Assembly: GCF_031202265.1 (NCBI RefSeq) | Contig: NZ_CP100604.1 | Coordinates: forward strand, 4,322,501 to 4,386,500 | Direction: 5' to 3' | DNA: 64,000 bases | DNA from: Bradyrhizobium sp. Ash2021 | GTDB taxonomy: Bacteria; Pseudomonadota; Alphaproteobacteria; Rhizobiales; Xanthobacteraceae | In this document: in pieces, positions 48,804-55,300 of the stretch | How the letters are laid out: the number at the start of each line of letters is the position of its first letter | Numbering within the stretch: the first letter of the stretch is position 1 | Position numbers and translations under genes: made by a program | The notes under the pieces: generated by a model | What the model saw: the letters and a program-made list of their open reading frames with translations, nothing else | The model's database searches: none | What the model was told of the DNA's origin: nothing

Positions 48804-50220
48804 GAGCTATCGCCAATTTTTGGTGACGGCCTGATCAGTCAGGCGGCGGCGGTTGCGGGCTGAGGGGCGGCCAGCTTGGCGGTGACCTCGATCCCGTCGG
48901 TGAATTTCACACCGAGAATGATCTTTGGCAAGTGTGCATGTCCGTCGAGCCGTCGCCAGGATCGTTGCGCCCCTTCGACCAGCTTGAATACCATGGCGAG
49001 AGCGGTCTTGTTTGAGAGGCAGCCTTTCGATCGGATCGTGCGGTGGCGGACGGTCGCGAAAGTGCTTTCAATCGGGTTGGTGGTGCGCAGGTGCTTCCAA
49101 TGCTCGGCCGGGAAGTCGTAGAAGGCGAGCAGCAGGTCGCGATCCTTCGTCAGACAATCGACGGCCTTCTGGTATTTCGGCGTGTAGCTTTCGATGAAGG
49201 CGTCGAAGGCGACTTCGGCATTGGCCTTGGTCTCGGCCATCCAGATTTCCTGCAGCGCCCGCTTGGCCTTTGGTTGCACACTCTTGGGTAATTTGCCCAG
49301 CACGTTCGCCGTCTTGTGCACCCAACAGCGCTGCTCGCGTGCTTTCGGCCAGACCTCGCCGGCCGCTTTCCAGAAGCCGAGCGCGCCGTCGGCGATCATC
49401 AGCTCGGGCCGGGCATCGAGCCCGCATCGCTTCAGATCCAGCAGCAGATCGCGCCAATCCTGCGCACTTTCCCGAGCGCCATCGGTGAACCCGACGAGCT
49501 CTTTCTTGCCCTCGGGCGTCGCGCCGATCAGCACCAGGATGCACTGCTTTTCATCTTCCAGCCGCGCCTCGAGGTGGATGCCGTCCGCCCAGACGTACAC
49601 GTAGCGCTTGCCCGACAAATCACGCTTGCGCCACTGGGCATGATCATCCTGCCAGCCGTCCTTCAGGCGGCCGATGGCGCTGGCCGAGAGGCCGGGCGCA
49701 TCCTTGCCGAGCAAGGCCGCCAGAGCGTCCGAGAAATCGCCGGTCGAGATGCCCTTCAGGTAGAGGATCGGTAGCAGCGTCTCGATCGACTTCGAGCGGC
49801 GCATATAGGGCGGCAAGATCGATGGCGAGAAGCGGATGCGGCGGGGATCGCCGGCTGCGGCCTCGCGATCGCGCACGCGGGGCTGGCGCACCGGGACCGC
49901 GCCGATGCCCGTCATCACCTCGCGCTCGGGCAGATGACCGTGGCGCACCACGCGTTGGTGGCCATCCTCGGTCTTCAAATCGGCATGCTTGGAAAGAAAC
50001 CCGGCGACCTCGGCCTCCACCGCCTGGGCGAGAAGGGCACGCGCCCCATCGCGCAAAATGTCGGTGAGTTGGTCGCTGAAAGTTCCTGGCTGAATCAGTT
50101 TTACGACGGTATCCTTAGACACGGCATATCGCTCCTTTGGTGGAGAAGTGGAGGCGTTGAACACCCCCACGATATGCCGCCTTCCCGATTCACGCCGTCA
50201 CCAACTTTGGGCCATAGCTC
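48804..50220 (-). mobile_element. IS256-family insertion sequence, 1417 bp, intact
   Basis: The ends form an imperfect inverted repeat of about 31 bp: GAGCTATCGCC...TTGGTGACGGC at the left and GAGCTATGGCC...TTGGTGACGGC as the complement of the right, about 25 of 31 positions equal. One complete transposase gene fills the element. Exact 9-bp target duplications flank it, within the 8-9 bp range of IS256. The intact state points to recent insertion. It lies 55-75 bp upstream of the cytochrome-like gene and would displace sequences upstream of that promoter. Confidence 0.93.
48839..50122 (-). CDS. IS256-family transposase (Mutator type)
   Basis: 427 residues. V-K-L-I-Q-P-G-T-F-S-D-Q-L-T-D-I-L-R-D-G-A-R begins the protein and E-A-E-V-A-G-F-L follows near 40, both typical. 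DDE positions can be set at V-W-A-D-G-I-H-L-E near 177, L-M-I-A-D-G-A-L-G-F-W near 242 and T-N-P-I-E-S-T-F-A-T-V-R-H-R near 351. GTG 50122 has AAGGAG 8 nt upstream; the frame extends to ATG 50170. It catalyses copy-paste or excision transposition of the element. Confidence 0.93.
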   Translation of the reverse strand: MSKDTVVKLIQPGTFSDQLTDILRDGARALLAQAVEAEVAGFLSKHADLKTEDGHQRVVRHGHLPEREVMTGIGAVPVRQPRVRDREAAAGDPRRIRFSPSILPPYMRRSKSIETLLPILYLKGISTGDFSDALAALLGKDAPGLSASAIGRLKDGWQDDHAQWRKRDLSGKRYVYVWADGIHLEARLEDEKQCILVLIGATPEGKKELVGFTDGARESAQDWRDLLLDLKRCGLDARPELMIADGALGFWKAAGEVWPKAREQRCWVHKTANVLGKLPKSVQPKAKRALQEIWMAETKANAEVAFDAFIESYTPKYQKAVDCLTKDRDLLLAFYDFPAEHWKHLRTTNPIESTFATVRHRTIRSKGCLSNKTALAMVFKLVEGAQRSWRRLDGHAHLPKIILGVKFTDGIEVTAKLAAPQPATAAA

Positions 50221-50229
50221 ACGTCTGGC
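50221..50229 (+). repeat. Right 9-bp target-site duplication of the IS256-family element
   Basis: Second copy of ACGTCTGGC, immediately after the right end of the element. Confidence 0.92.
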
Positions 50230-50284
50230 TTGACGTCATCAAATAGCTGTTGCAATCCGCTGACCGTGACGATCGCTTGGATTA

Positions 50285-50674
50285 TTGAGGAACCTTCCCA
50301 AATTGACATCGCTAAGGGAATTGGGGCGCGCTCTGGCCGCTCTTGGCATCATCGCCGTGCTGACCGGCACAGCGGCAAACGCACAGAATCTCGATCAGGG
50401 CAAATCGGCCGCCAAGCTGTTTGCTGACGGTTGTACGACGTGCCATCGCAGCCCCCGCGGTCTCGCCAAGGGCCGCTTCAAGCTCACGCTCTACCTTTTC
50501 CTAAAGGACCACTACGCGAGCAGTGCGGACACGGCCTCGGCGCTCGCCTCCTACCTCGGGTCCGTCGACAGCAATCAGCGCGGCCCGTCGCGCGCCGCCG
50601 CGAAGCCGTCGCGTTCTGCGACCGGCACATCACACTCCTCGTTGCGGCCGCCCATGCCGGTGCAGGGGCGTTAG
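50285..50674 (+). CDS. Exported c-type cytochrome-like protein
   Basis: 129 residues from TTG 50285. A signal peptide I-I-A-V-L-T-G-T-A-A-N-A-Q ends near residue 34. One heme-c attachment motif C-T-T-C-H lies near residue 50, followed by R-S-P-R-G-L-A-K-G-R-F and an amphipathic region ending A-S-A-L-A-S-Y-L. TTG 50303 is an equally good start because GAGGA lies before it. The distal axial ligand is not evident. The IS256 element ends 64 bp upstream; a TTGACG right after it could be a remaining -35 box. Confidence 0.72.
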   Translation: MRNLPKLTSLRELGRALAALGIIAVLTGTAANAQNLDQGKSAAKLFADGCTTCHRSPRGLAKGRFKLTLYLFLKDHYASSADTASALASYLGSVDSNQRGPSRAAAKPSRSATGTSHSSLRPPMPVQGR

Positions 50675-50700
50675 GGAGCAGCGCGCATGAGCGACTTGTC

Positions 50701-50735
50701 CGCCGTAGCTCGAAGAGCGAAGGCGGAAGCGATAC
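50701..50735. repeat. Dispersed extragenic repeat GCCGTAGCTCGAAGAGCGAA type
   Basis: CGCCGTAGCTCGAAGAGCGA followed by AGGCGGAAGC is a short repeat I recognise from intergenic DNA of Bradyrhizobium. It starts a run of four different repeats between 50.7 and 50.94 kb. Confidence 0.5.
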
Positions 50736-50770
50736 CGGGTGCGAGTGATTGATGGTCAGATGATAGATCA

Positions 50771-50835
50771 ACCCCGGATATCGCGGAGCCTGTCATCGGG
50801 CTCGCATTCGCGCGACCTGGGCTCATCCGGGCTAC
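50771..50835. repeat. Dispersed repeat ACCCCGGATATCGCGGAGCC type, copy 1
   Basis: The sequence ACCCCGGATATCGCGGAGCC, TGTCATCGGGCTCGCATTCG and GCGCGACC recurs with few changes, in opposite orientation, at 53030-53102. Both copies end in a CATCCGGG block. Confidence 0.7.
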
Positions 50836-50855
50836 GCTTGCTGATGTTTCCACAT

Positions 50856-50940
50856 CGTCATTGCGAGCGAAGCGAAGCAATCCACAGCGCCGCTTGCGGA
50901 AACGTGGATTGCTTCGTCGCTGTCGCTCCTCGCAATGACG
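50856..50940. repeat. 85-bp palindromic repeat CGTCATTGCGAG type
   Basis: Outer arms CGTCATTGCGAG (50856-50867) and CTCGCAATGACG (50929-50940) are perfect complements. Inner arms GAAGCAATCCAC (50874-50885) and GTGGATTGCTTC (50904-50915) are also perfect. I recognise it as one of the commonest Bradyrhizobium extragenic palindromes. Confidence 0.8.
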
Positions 50941-51004
50941 GTGAACCAATGCGTGCGGCCAATCCGGCAGACCGTAATCCCCCGAGCGTGCGCATATCTC
51001 CCCC

Positions 51005-51409
51005 TCAAACCGGGACCGGACGATAGGCGGCTGCGGCGTTCCGCTCGTCGGCCGTCGTTACCTCAAATGCGGCCTGGGCCGCCCTAACGACAGCCGCATA
51101 CTCCGTGGTCCATTCGAAAAGCGCCGCGACCGGCCGCTGGAGCGTCCTGCCCAAATCGGTGAAGGCATATTCGACTCCCAGTCTTCCCGTTGTAAGCACC
51201 GTTCGCGCGACAAGGCCGCTCTTTTCCAAGCGCCGCAAACATTGAACCAGGCTCTTCTGCGAAAGACCGGGAACGTCGCGGCGGATCGCGTTGAACCGCC
51301 GCCGGTAGCCGTGATCGCACAATGAGCCGAGGACATGGATCGTCCATTTATCTGCAAGGAGATCGAGCAGCGCGCGGTCATCGCGCGCCCGTTTTTCGCT
51401 GGAGGACAT
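51005..51409 (-). CDS. HxlR-family transcriptional regulator
   Basis: 134 residues of MarR-like winged helix. L-L-A-D-K-W-T-I-H-V-L-G-S-L-C near residue 19, R-R-R-F-N-A-I-R-R-D-V-P-G-L-S-Q-K-S-L-V-Q-C-L-R-R-L-E-K-S-G-L-V is the recognition region shown here in parts (about 36-67), and Y-A-F-T-D-L-G-R-T-L near 79 is the wing. The usual N-terminal Cys of redox-sensing members is not present. It is divergent from the SDR gene at 51631, its likely target. ATG 51409 is preferred over TTG 51442. Confidence 0.9.
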   Translation of the reverse strand: MSSSEKRARDDRALLDLLADKWTIHVLGSLCDHGYRRRFNAIRRDVPGLSQKSLVQCLRRLEKSGLVARTVLTTGRLGVEYAFTDLGRTLQRPVAALFEWTTEYAAVVRAAQAAFEVTTADERNAAAAYRPVPV

Positions 51410-51518
51410 GGCAGCGGTTACCTCAAGGAAACTAGGTTGCAATCTGGTGCGTAATTTACACCAAGTTTCAATCTGATACCAGTCTCTCGACTCGCGGCAG
51501 AGATCAAGGAGGGATCGA

Positions 51519-51551
51519 ATGAAACTTCACGACAAGGTGGCGATCGGATGA
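51519..51551 (+). pseudogene. Ten-codon SDR N-terminal remnant with strong ribosome-binding site
   Basis: ATG 51519 follows AAGGAGGG by 5 nt and encodes K-L-H-D-K-V-A-I-G before TGA. K-L-x-D-K-V-A-I is the usual N-terminus of SDR enzymes, where V-T-G would follow. It therefore looks like the start of an SDR gene whose body has been lost, or a leader peptide for the SDR gene at 51631. Confidence 0.5.
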
Positions 51552-51630
51552 ATGGCATTTGGAGTTCTGGCGATATTCCCCGCCTCGATGGGCGTTTGGC
51601 AATCGTAAGCAGGCGGAACGGAGCAAAAAG

Positions 51631-52476
51631 ATGAGAGTAGCACTCGATAAAAAAAGGTTCGGCCCCTGGGCACTCGTCACGGGTGCCTCGTCCGGAATAG
51701 GCAAGGAATTTGCGCGGCAAATCGCAGCTTCAGGAATCAACATTGTCCTCGTTGCGCGGCGGGAGGGCCTGCTTAAGGAAGTAGGCGTTGAATTTAGCAA
51801 GCGTTACGGTGTGGAGCATCGAGCCGTCGTGCTTGATGTCTCTCGGGAGGATTTCATCGGGCAACTCGCCTCCGCCACTGACGATCTCGACATCGGCCTT
51901 GTCGTCTCCAATGCCGGCACCGGAAATCCCGGCGAGTTCTTGAAGCTTGATCGGCAGTTGCTTCAGGCGACTTTGCGGCTCAGTACGATGGCGCATCTGG
52001 ACATCACCCACCATTTCGGCGCGAAACTCGCCAAGCGGAAGCGGGGCGGCTTGATCCTCGCGGGGGCAATGGGTGCGGAAGGCGGCGTTCCCTGTATGGC
52101 GAATGACGGAGCCGCGAAGGCGTATGTACACAGCCTTGGCGAGGCGCTTCACTATGAGTTCAAACCTCTAGGTGTCTACGTCACGGTACTGGCAGCCGGG
52201 TTTACGAACACAGCGGTGCTCGAAAAGTTCGGCCTCGATCCGAAGACCATGCCGATGAAACCGATGAGCGTCGAGCAGTGCGTATCTGAGGGCCTCAGCG
52301 GTCTGCTCAAAAACCGCTCCAAAATCGTACCAGGCCGGATGAACCGCATCTTGAACGCCCTCGTGCCGGCTTCTCTTGCGCGGAAGATGGAGGCGGACCT
52401 GCTTGGTAAAGGGCTTGCCAGCAAATCCGCATCTGCCGGCTCGTCATCATCCTTGGCAGGGTCAACCGGATCATGA
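51631..52476 (+). CDS. SDR-family protein with degenerate catalytic residues
   Basis: 281 residues. The dinucleotide loop V-T-G-A-S-S-G-I-G-K near 16 and S-N-A-G-T near 93 are intact. The catalytic Ser region reads L-I-L-A-G-A-M-G and the Tyr position of Y-x3-K is Asp in A-N-D-G-A-A-K near 153, so the Ser-Tyr pair is missing while the Lys remains. It may bind NAD(P) without normal dehydrogenase chemistry. The C-terminal tail is Ser-rich. ATG 51631 follows GGAGC. Control by the divergent HxlR protein is expected. Confidence 0.82.
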   Translation: MRVALDKKRFGPWALVTGASSGIGKEFARQIAASGINIVLVARREGLLKEVGVEFSKRYGVEHRAVVLDVSREDFIGQLASATDDLDIGLVVSNAGTGNPGEFLKLDRQLLQATLRLSTMAHLDITHHFGAKLAKRKRGGLILAGAMGAEGGVPCMANDGAAKAYVHSLGEALHYEFKPLGVYVTVLAAGFTNTAVLEKFGLDPKTMPMKPMSVEQCVSEGLSGLLKNRSKIVPGRMNRILNALVPASLARKMEADLLGKGLASKSASAGSSSSLAGSTGS

Positions 52477-52485
52477 ACGCAGGCC

Positions 52486-52567
52486 GTAGGGCGGATTGGC
52501 CGAAGGCGTAATCCGCCGCCTGGTATAAAGCCGTAACGGCGGATTACGCTCCGCTAATCCGCCCTAC
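52486..52567. repeat. Palindromic repeat GTAGGGCGGATT type
   Basis: Arms GTAGGGCGGATT (52486-52497) and AATCCGCCCTAC (52556-52567) are perfect complements, with inner GCGTAATCCGCC and GGCGGATTACGC also inverted. I recognise it as a widespread Bradyrhizobium intergenic repeat. Confidence 0.8.
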
Positions 52568-52701
52568 GCGCTGAAATCGAAATCACGCTCGTGTAGTGTG
52601 TCCAGGGAATATCGGGTTCCCGAGGCCGGCGGCTTCCCGGGTTAAGACATTGGTTATTTGTTTGGGGTCATTTTCACGACCTCATTCAACAAAGAGGTAC
52701 C

Positions 52702-52971
52702 ATGTCTGACATCACCATTCCCGGCGGGCGGATTCGTTCTTTCGTTGAGCGGATCGAGAATCTGGACACCGAAATGCACGAACTGAGCGAGCAGAAGAAG
52801 GAGGTCTTTTCGGAGGCCAAGGGCGAGGGGTTTGATGTCAAGATCCTCAGGGAGATCATCAAGCTGAGGAAGGAAGACAAGGAAGAGCGCGACGAGCGCG
52901 AAAGCCTGCTCGATCTCTACATGCGGGCCATGGAAACGGCGCCGCCGGAAAAGGCAGCGAAGGCGGCCTGA
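52702..52971 (+). CDS. gapR: GapR-family DNA-binding protein (DUF2312)
   Basis: 89 residues. I-R-S-F-V-E-R-I-E-N-L-D-T-E-M-H-E-L near 11 and V-F-S-E-A-K-G-E-G-F-D-V-K-I-L-R-E-I-I near 34 are the conserved coiled-coil core of GapR. In Caulobacter GapR binds overtwisted AT-rich DNA ahead of replication and helps chromosome replication. The final A-E-T-A-P-P-E-K-A-A tail is variable. AGAGG precedes ATG 52702. It is transcribed alone. Confidence 0.9.
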   Translation: MSDITIPGGRIRSFVERIENLDTEMHELSEQKKEVFSEAKGEGFDVKILREIIKLRKEDKEERDERESLLDLYMRAMETAPPEKAAKAA

Positions 52972-53029
52972 GCCGATCGAAGAAGCGAGGGTCGCCCGGA
53001 TGGGCCAACGGGTCGCGCGAATTTGCGCC

Positions 53030-53102
53030 CGATGACTGGCTCCGCGATATCCGGGGTGACGTTAGAGTTGTCCCGGATGTCGCTTCGCTCATCCGGGCTA
53101 CT
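53030..53102. repeat. Dispersed repeat ACCCCGGATATCGCGGAGCC type, copy 2 (opposite orientation)
   Basis: Reading the minus strand, GTAGCCCGGATGAGCGAAGC, then ACCCCGGATATCGCGGAGCC and AGTCATCGGGCGCAAATTCG match copy 1 at 50771. Its end at 53102 is exactly where homology of the cyclase-fold gene stops. Confidence 0.7.
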
Positions 53103-53453
53103 TGCTGGTGGTCCAATTGTAATCCCTCCTCGCAGCCAAAATCCTGCGAGTGCTGCTCCAAGCTGAATGGTTGCGAGACCGTCGAGTGAGGATTGCAATC
53201 GATCCGCGGTATAAGGAGCGCTAACAATCACGTTGTCTGAGAACGAAGTGAGATGAGAGCCAGATGCCTGGGCAGCCATCTGCGAAACACCTCGGCTAAA
53301 TAACTTCGGAACCATGGCTATGCGCGCGATTCTTCTTGGATCATTTGCCGCCTGTTCGATCTCTGAACACCAACCAAGAACGTCGAAGTATGCGACTATT
53401 CTTTTCTCATAGTTCAACTCGCCATATTGAAGCTCGCTCTCATCCATAATCAT
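53103..53453 (-). pseudogene. Cyclase-fold-like protein, 3' end lost to an extragenic repeat
   Basis: About 117 codons remain. R-I-V-A-Y-F-D-V-L-G-W near residue 15 and S-F-S-D-N-V-I-V-S near 63 provide two Asp in the pattern of class III cyclase-like domains (F-D-x-L-G then F-S-D). F-W-L-R-G-G-I-T-I-G near 101 matches the R-G-G-I-x-x-G strand. After G-P-P-A the frame runs into the repeat at 53030-53102, reading S-P-D-E-R-S-D-I-R-D, which is translated repeat, and on to a stop at 52917 over the opposite gapR gene. The native C-terminus is therefore gone. ATG 53453 is taken as the start. Confidence 0.6.
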
Positions 53454-53830
53454 GCTGATTATCCCGCCGCGCCACCTTCCCAACTCGGGCAAGAAAAAGG
53501 CCGCTCTTTGCGGCGCCGGGCATAACGCGTCCCCTGGCGCATCTACAAACCATTGAAATCGCGCAACGCGAATCCCGCGCGCCGACAGGTGAGACGCTCC
53601 TTGCCGGCAAAGCACGTCCCCTAAAATCGAACTCGCCACCACATGCACGAAAGCCCGTGAAATCTGGTTTTCCGACGATTTTTCCCGCCCGCTTGCCTCA
53701 AGAGCGTCATTTTGAACAGGGGCGCTGTGACGCGTCTTTTTAGTCCCGGCTCCGCGCTCCCGCGGCCGATCGAGTCCTTGCTAGAAATAACCCGCGTCTG
53801 TACGGTGCGTCGCAGGAGAGTTAATTTTCC

Positions 53831-54895
53831 ATGAATGGATCGGCTAAAATGACCGCAATTCAGGGCGTGGTGTCGGAGGAAGGTGCGGACCAGAAAATGC
53901 CACCAGGAGTGCTTTTTGATGGCCCGGTGGTAGACGCCAAGTTTCGCGATTCCTACATCGCGTTCGGCATCATGATCGCAGGTTCGATCGCGGCGCTGGT
54001 CTGGGCATTCACGCAAGGCATCGGCTGGGTGGAGAGTTCGGTCTTCGTCGGCATGTTCGCGCTGAGCACGGTCGGCATCGGCTTCATGCATCGCTACTTC
54101 GTCCACCGCAGCTTCCGCTGCGGTCCGGTCATGCGGACGCTACTCGCCGCGATCGCCACGATGGCGGTGCAGGGCTCGGTGCTCAAATGGGTCTCCAATC
54201 ATCGCCGGCACCATCTTCACTCCGACAAACCCGGCGATGTCCACAGCCCCTACTATGACGGCGCCGGCAACCGCCATGTCAGCTTCGTCAAGGGGATGTT
54301 GCATGCGCAAGGCGGCTGGGTGTGGGACCAGGCGACCACCGATGCCGAATACTACGCCAAGGATATTCTGGCCGACCCGATCGCCATGTTCTTCACCAGG
54401 ACGCGCTGGTACTGGTACGCGATCTCGGCGGTGTTCATTCCGGGCGCCATCGGCTACGCGCTTGGCGGCGTGCACGCGATGATCGGCTGCGTATTGTTCT
54501 CCGGCCTGTTCCGCAGCTACGTCATGACCATGGCCACCTCGCTGGTCAACTCGGTCTGCCATAGCGACGGTCGCTACGGTTACCGTCGCTTCGAGCTCAA
54601 TGATGGCACGACCAACGAGTTGGTGACCACGATCCTCACCTTCGGTGAAGGACTGCACAACAACCATCATCGGTTTCCGCGGGACGCCTACCTTTCGCAC
54701 GCTTGGTACGAGATCGACATCAATGGCCTGATTATTCGGGGGCTTGGGAAACTCGGGCTCGTTCACGACATTTTCGCGGCCGGCGCGCGTCGACGGTCCC
54801 TACCGCCAGATACGCAGCACGGCGGCCTTGGGGCCGACGCCATCCAGATCCCATTCGACCGCGTCGCCGAAGACCTTCGCTCGTCCGGAAGGTAG
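53831..54895 (+). CDS. Acyl-CoA/fatty acid desaturase
   Basis: 354 residues with four hydrophobic segments and the three His boxes of membrane desaturases: H-R-Y-F-V-H-R near 86, H-R-R-H-H near 122 and H-N-N-H-H near 276. The di-iron centre inserts a cis double bond, usually delta-9, into an acyl chain, using reductant from ferredoxin or cytochrome. GGAGAG lies 9 nt before ATG 53831. The stop TAG at 54893 is followed in the same frame by a coding-like segment (54896-55159). Confidence 0.93.
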   Translation: MNGSAKMTAIQGVVSEEGADQKMPPGVLFDGPVVDAKFRDSYIAFGIMIAGSIAALVWAFTQGIGWVESSVFVGMFALSTVGIGFMHRYFVHRSFRCGPVMRTLLAAIATMAVQGSVLKWVSNHRRHHLHSDKPGDVHSPYYDGAGNRHVSFVKGMLHAQGGWVWDQATTDAEYYAKDILADPIAMFFTRTRWYWYAISAVFIPGAIGYALGGVHAMIGCVLFSGLFRSYVMTMATSLVNSVCHSDGRYGYRRFELNDGTTNELVTTILTFGEGLHNNHHRFPRDAYLSHAWYEIDINGLIIRGLGKLGLVHDIFAAGARRRSLPPDTQHGGLGADAIQIPFDRVAEDLRSSGR

Positions 54896-55159
54896 ACTTG
54901 CCCGCTATTCCCGGAAGCCGGACCCCTCGCTCCCAGGTTCGGACGGCGGAAAACGTTCAATACCAGATCCGGAAGCTATGGTCTGAAGCACGAAGCGGAG
55001 ACATTCGCCCGCGGATACCTGGCCAACGGCATGCTGATCGCAGCCGCCTTGGCGTTGGGTTTCCGCGCCCGGCCCACCGATCCGGATTCTCCGAAGGCGT
55101 ATTTCAACATCGGCTTGAAGCTTTCGACAGCAGCCGGTGAACACGCCGAAGGCGCCTAA
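54896..55159 (+). pseudogene. Coding fragment without a start, in frame with the desaturase stop
   Basis: Between the desaturase TAG and a TAA at 55157 lie 87 open codons. The last 60 read like protein: S-G-S-Y-G-L-K-H-E-A-E-T-F-A-R-G-Y-L-A-N-G then M-L-I-A-A-A-L-A-L-G-F-R-A-R and A-Y-F-N-I-G-L-K. I recall S-Y-G-L-K-H...N-G-x-x-I-A-A-A-L...G-F in small phage- or plasmid-related proteins. The first ATG is internal (55030) with no ribosome-binding site. It is a 5'-truncated gene or is made only by readthrough. Confidence 0.5.
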
Positions 55160-55179
55160 AACTTAAAACCGGTAAAGAG

Positions 55180-55205
55180 AAACCCCGCCGTTGCCGGCGG
55201 GGTTT
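55180..55205. terminator. Strong bidirectional intrinsic terminator
   Basis: AAACCCCGCC pairs perfectly with GGCGGGGTTT around GTTGCC, with A- and T-runs outside. It lies between the desaturase region and the convergent nrdJ gene. Confidence 0.88.
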
Positions 55206-55300
55206 TGCCATCATCTACGAAAGTAGAGGTGGTAGGGGGGCGCTTTATGCCCGTCGCGGCACTCTTTCGAGCGGCCTTCCTATTTCGCTGATCAAGAGTC

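Noticed and set aside
54703..55140. 145-codon plus-strand frame overlapping the desaturase 3' end
   Set aside because: It is a shadow of the desaturase and of the fragment in another frame, which has the protein-like pattern.
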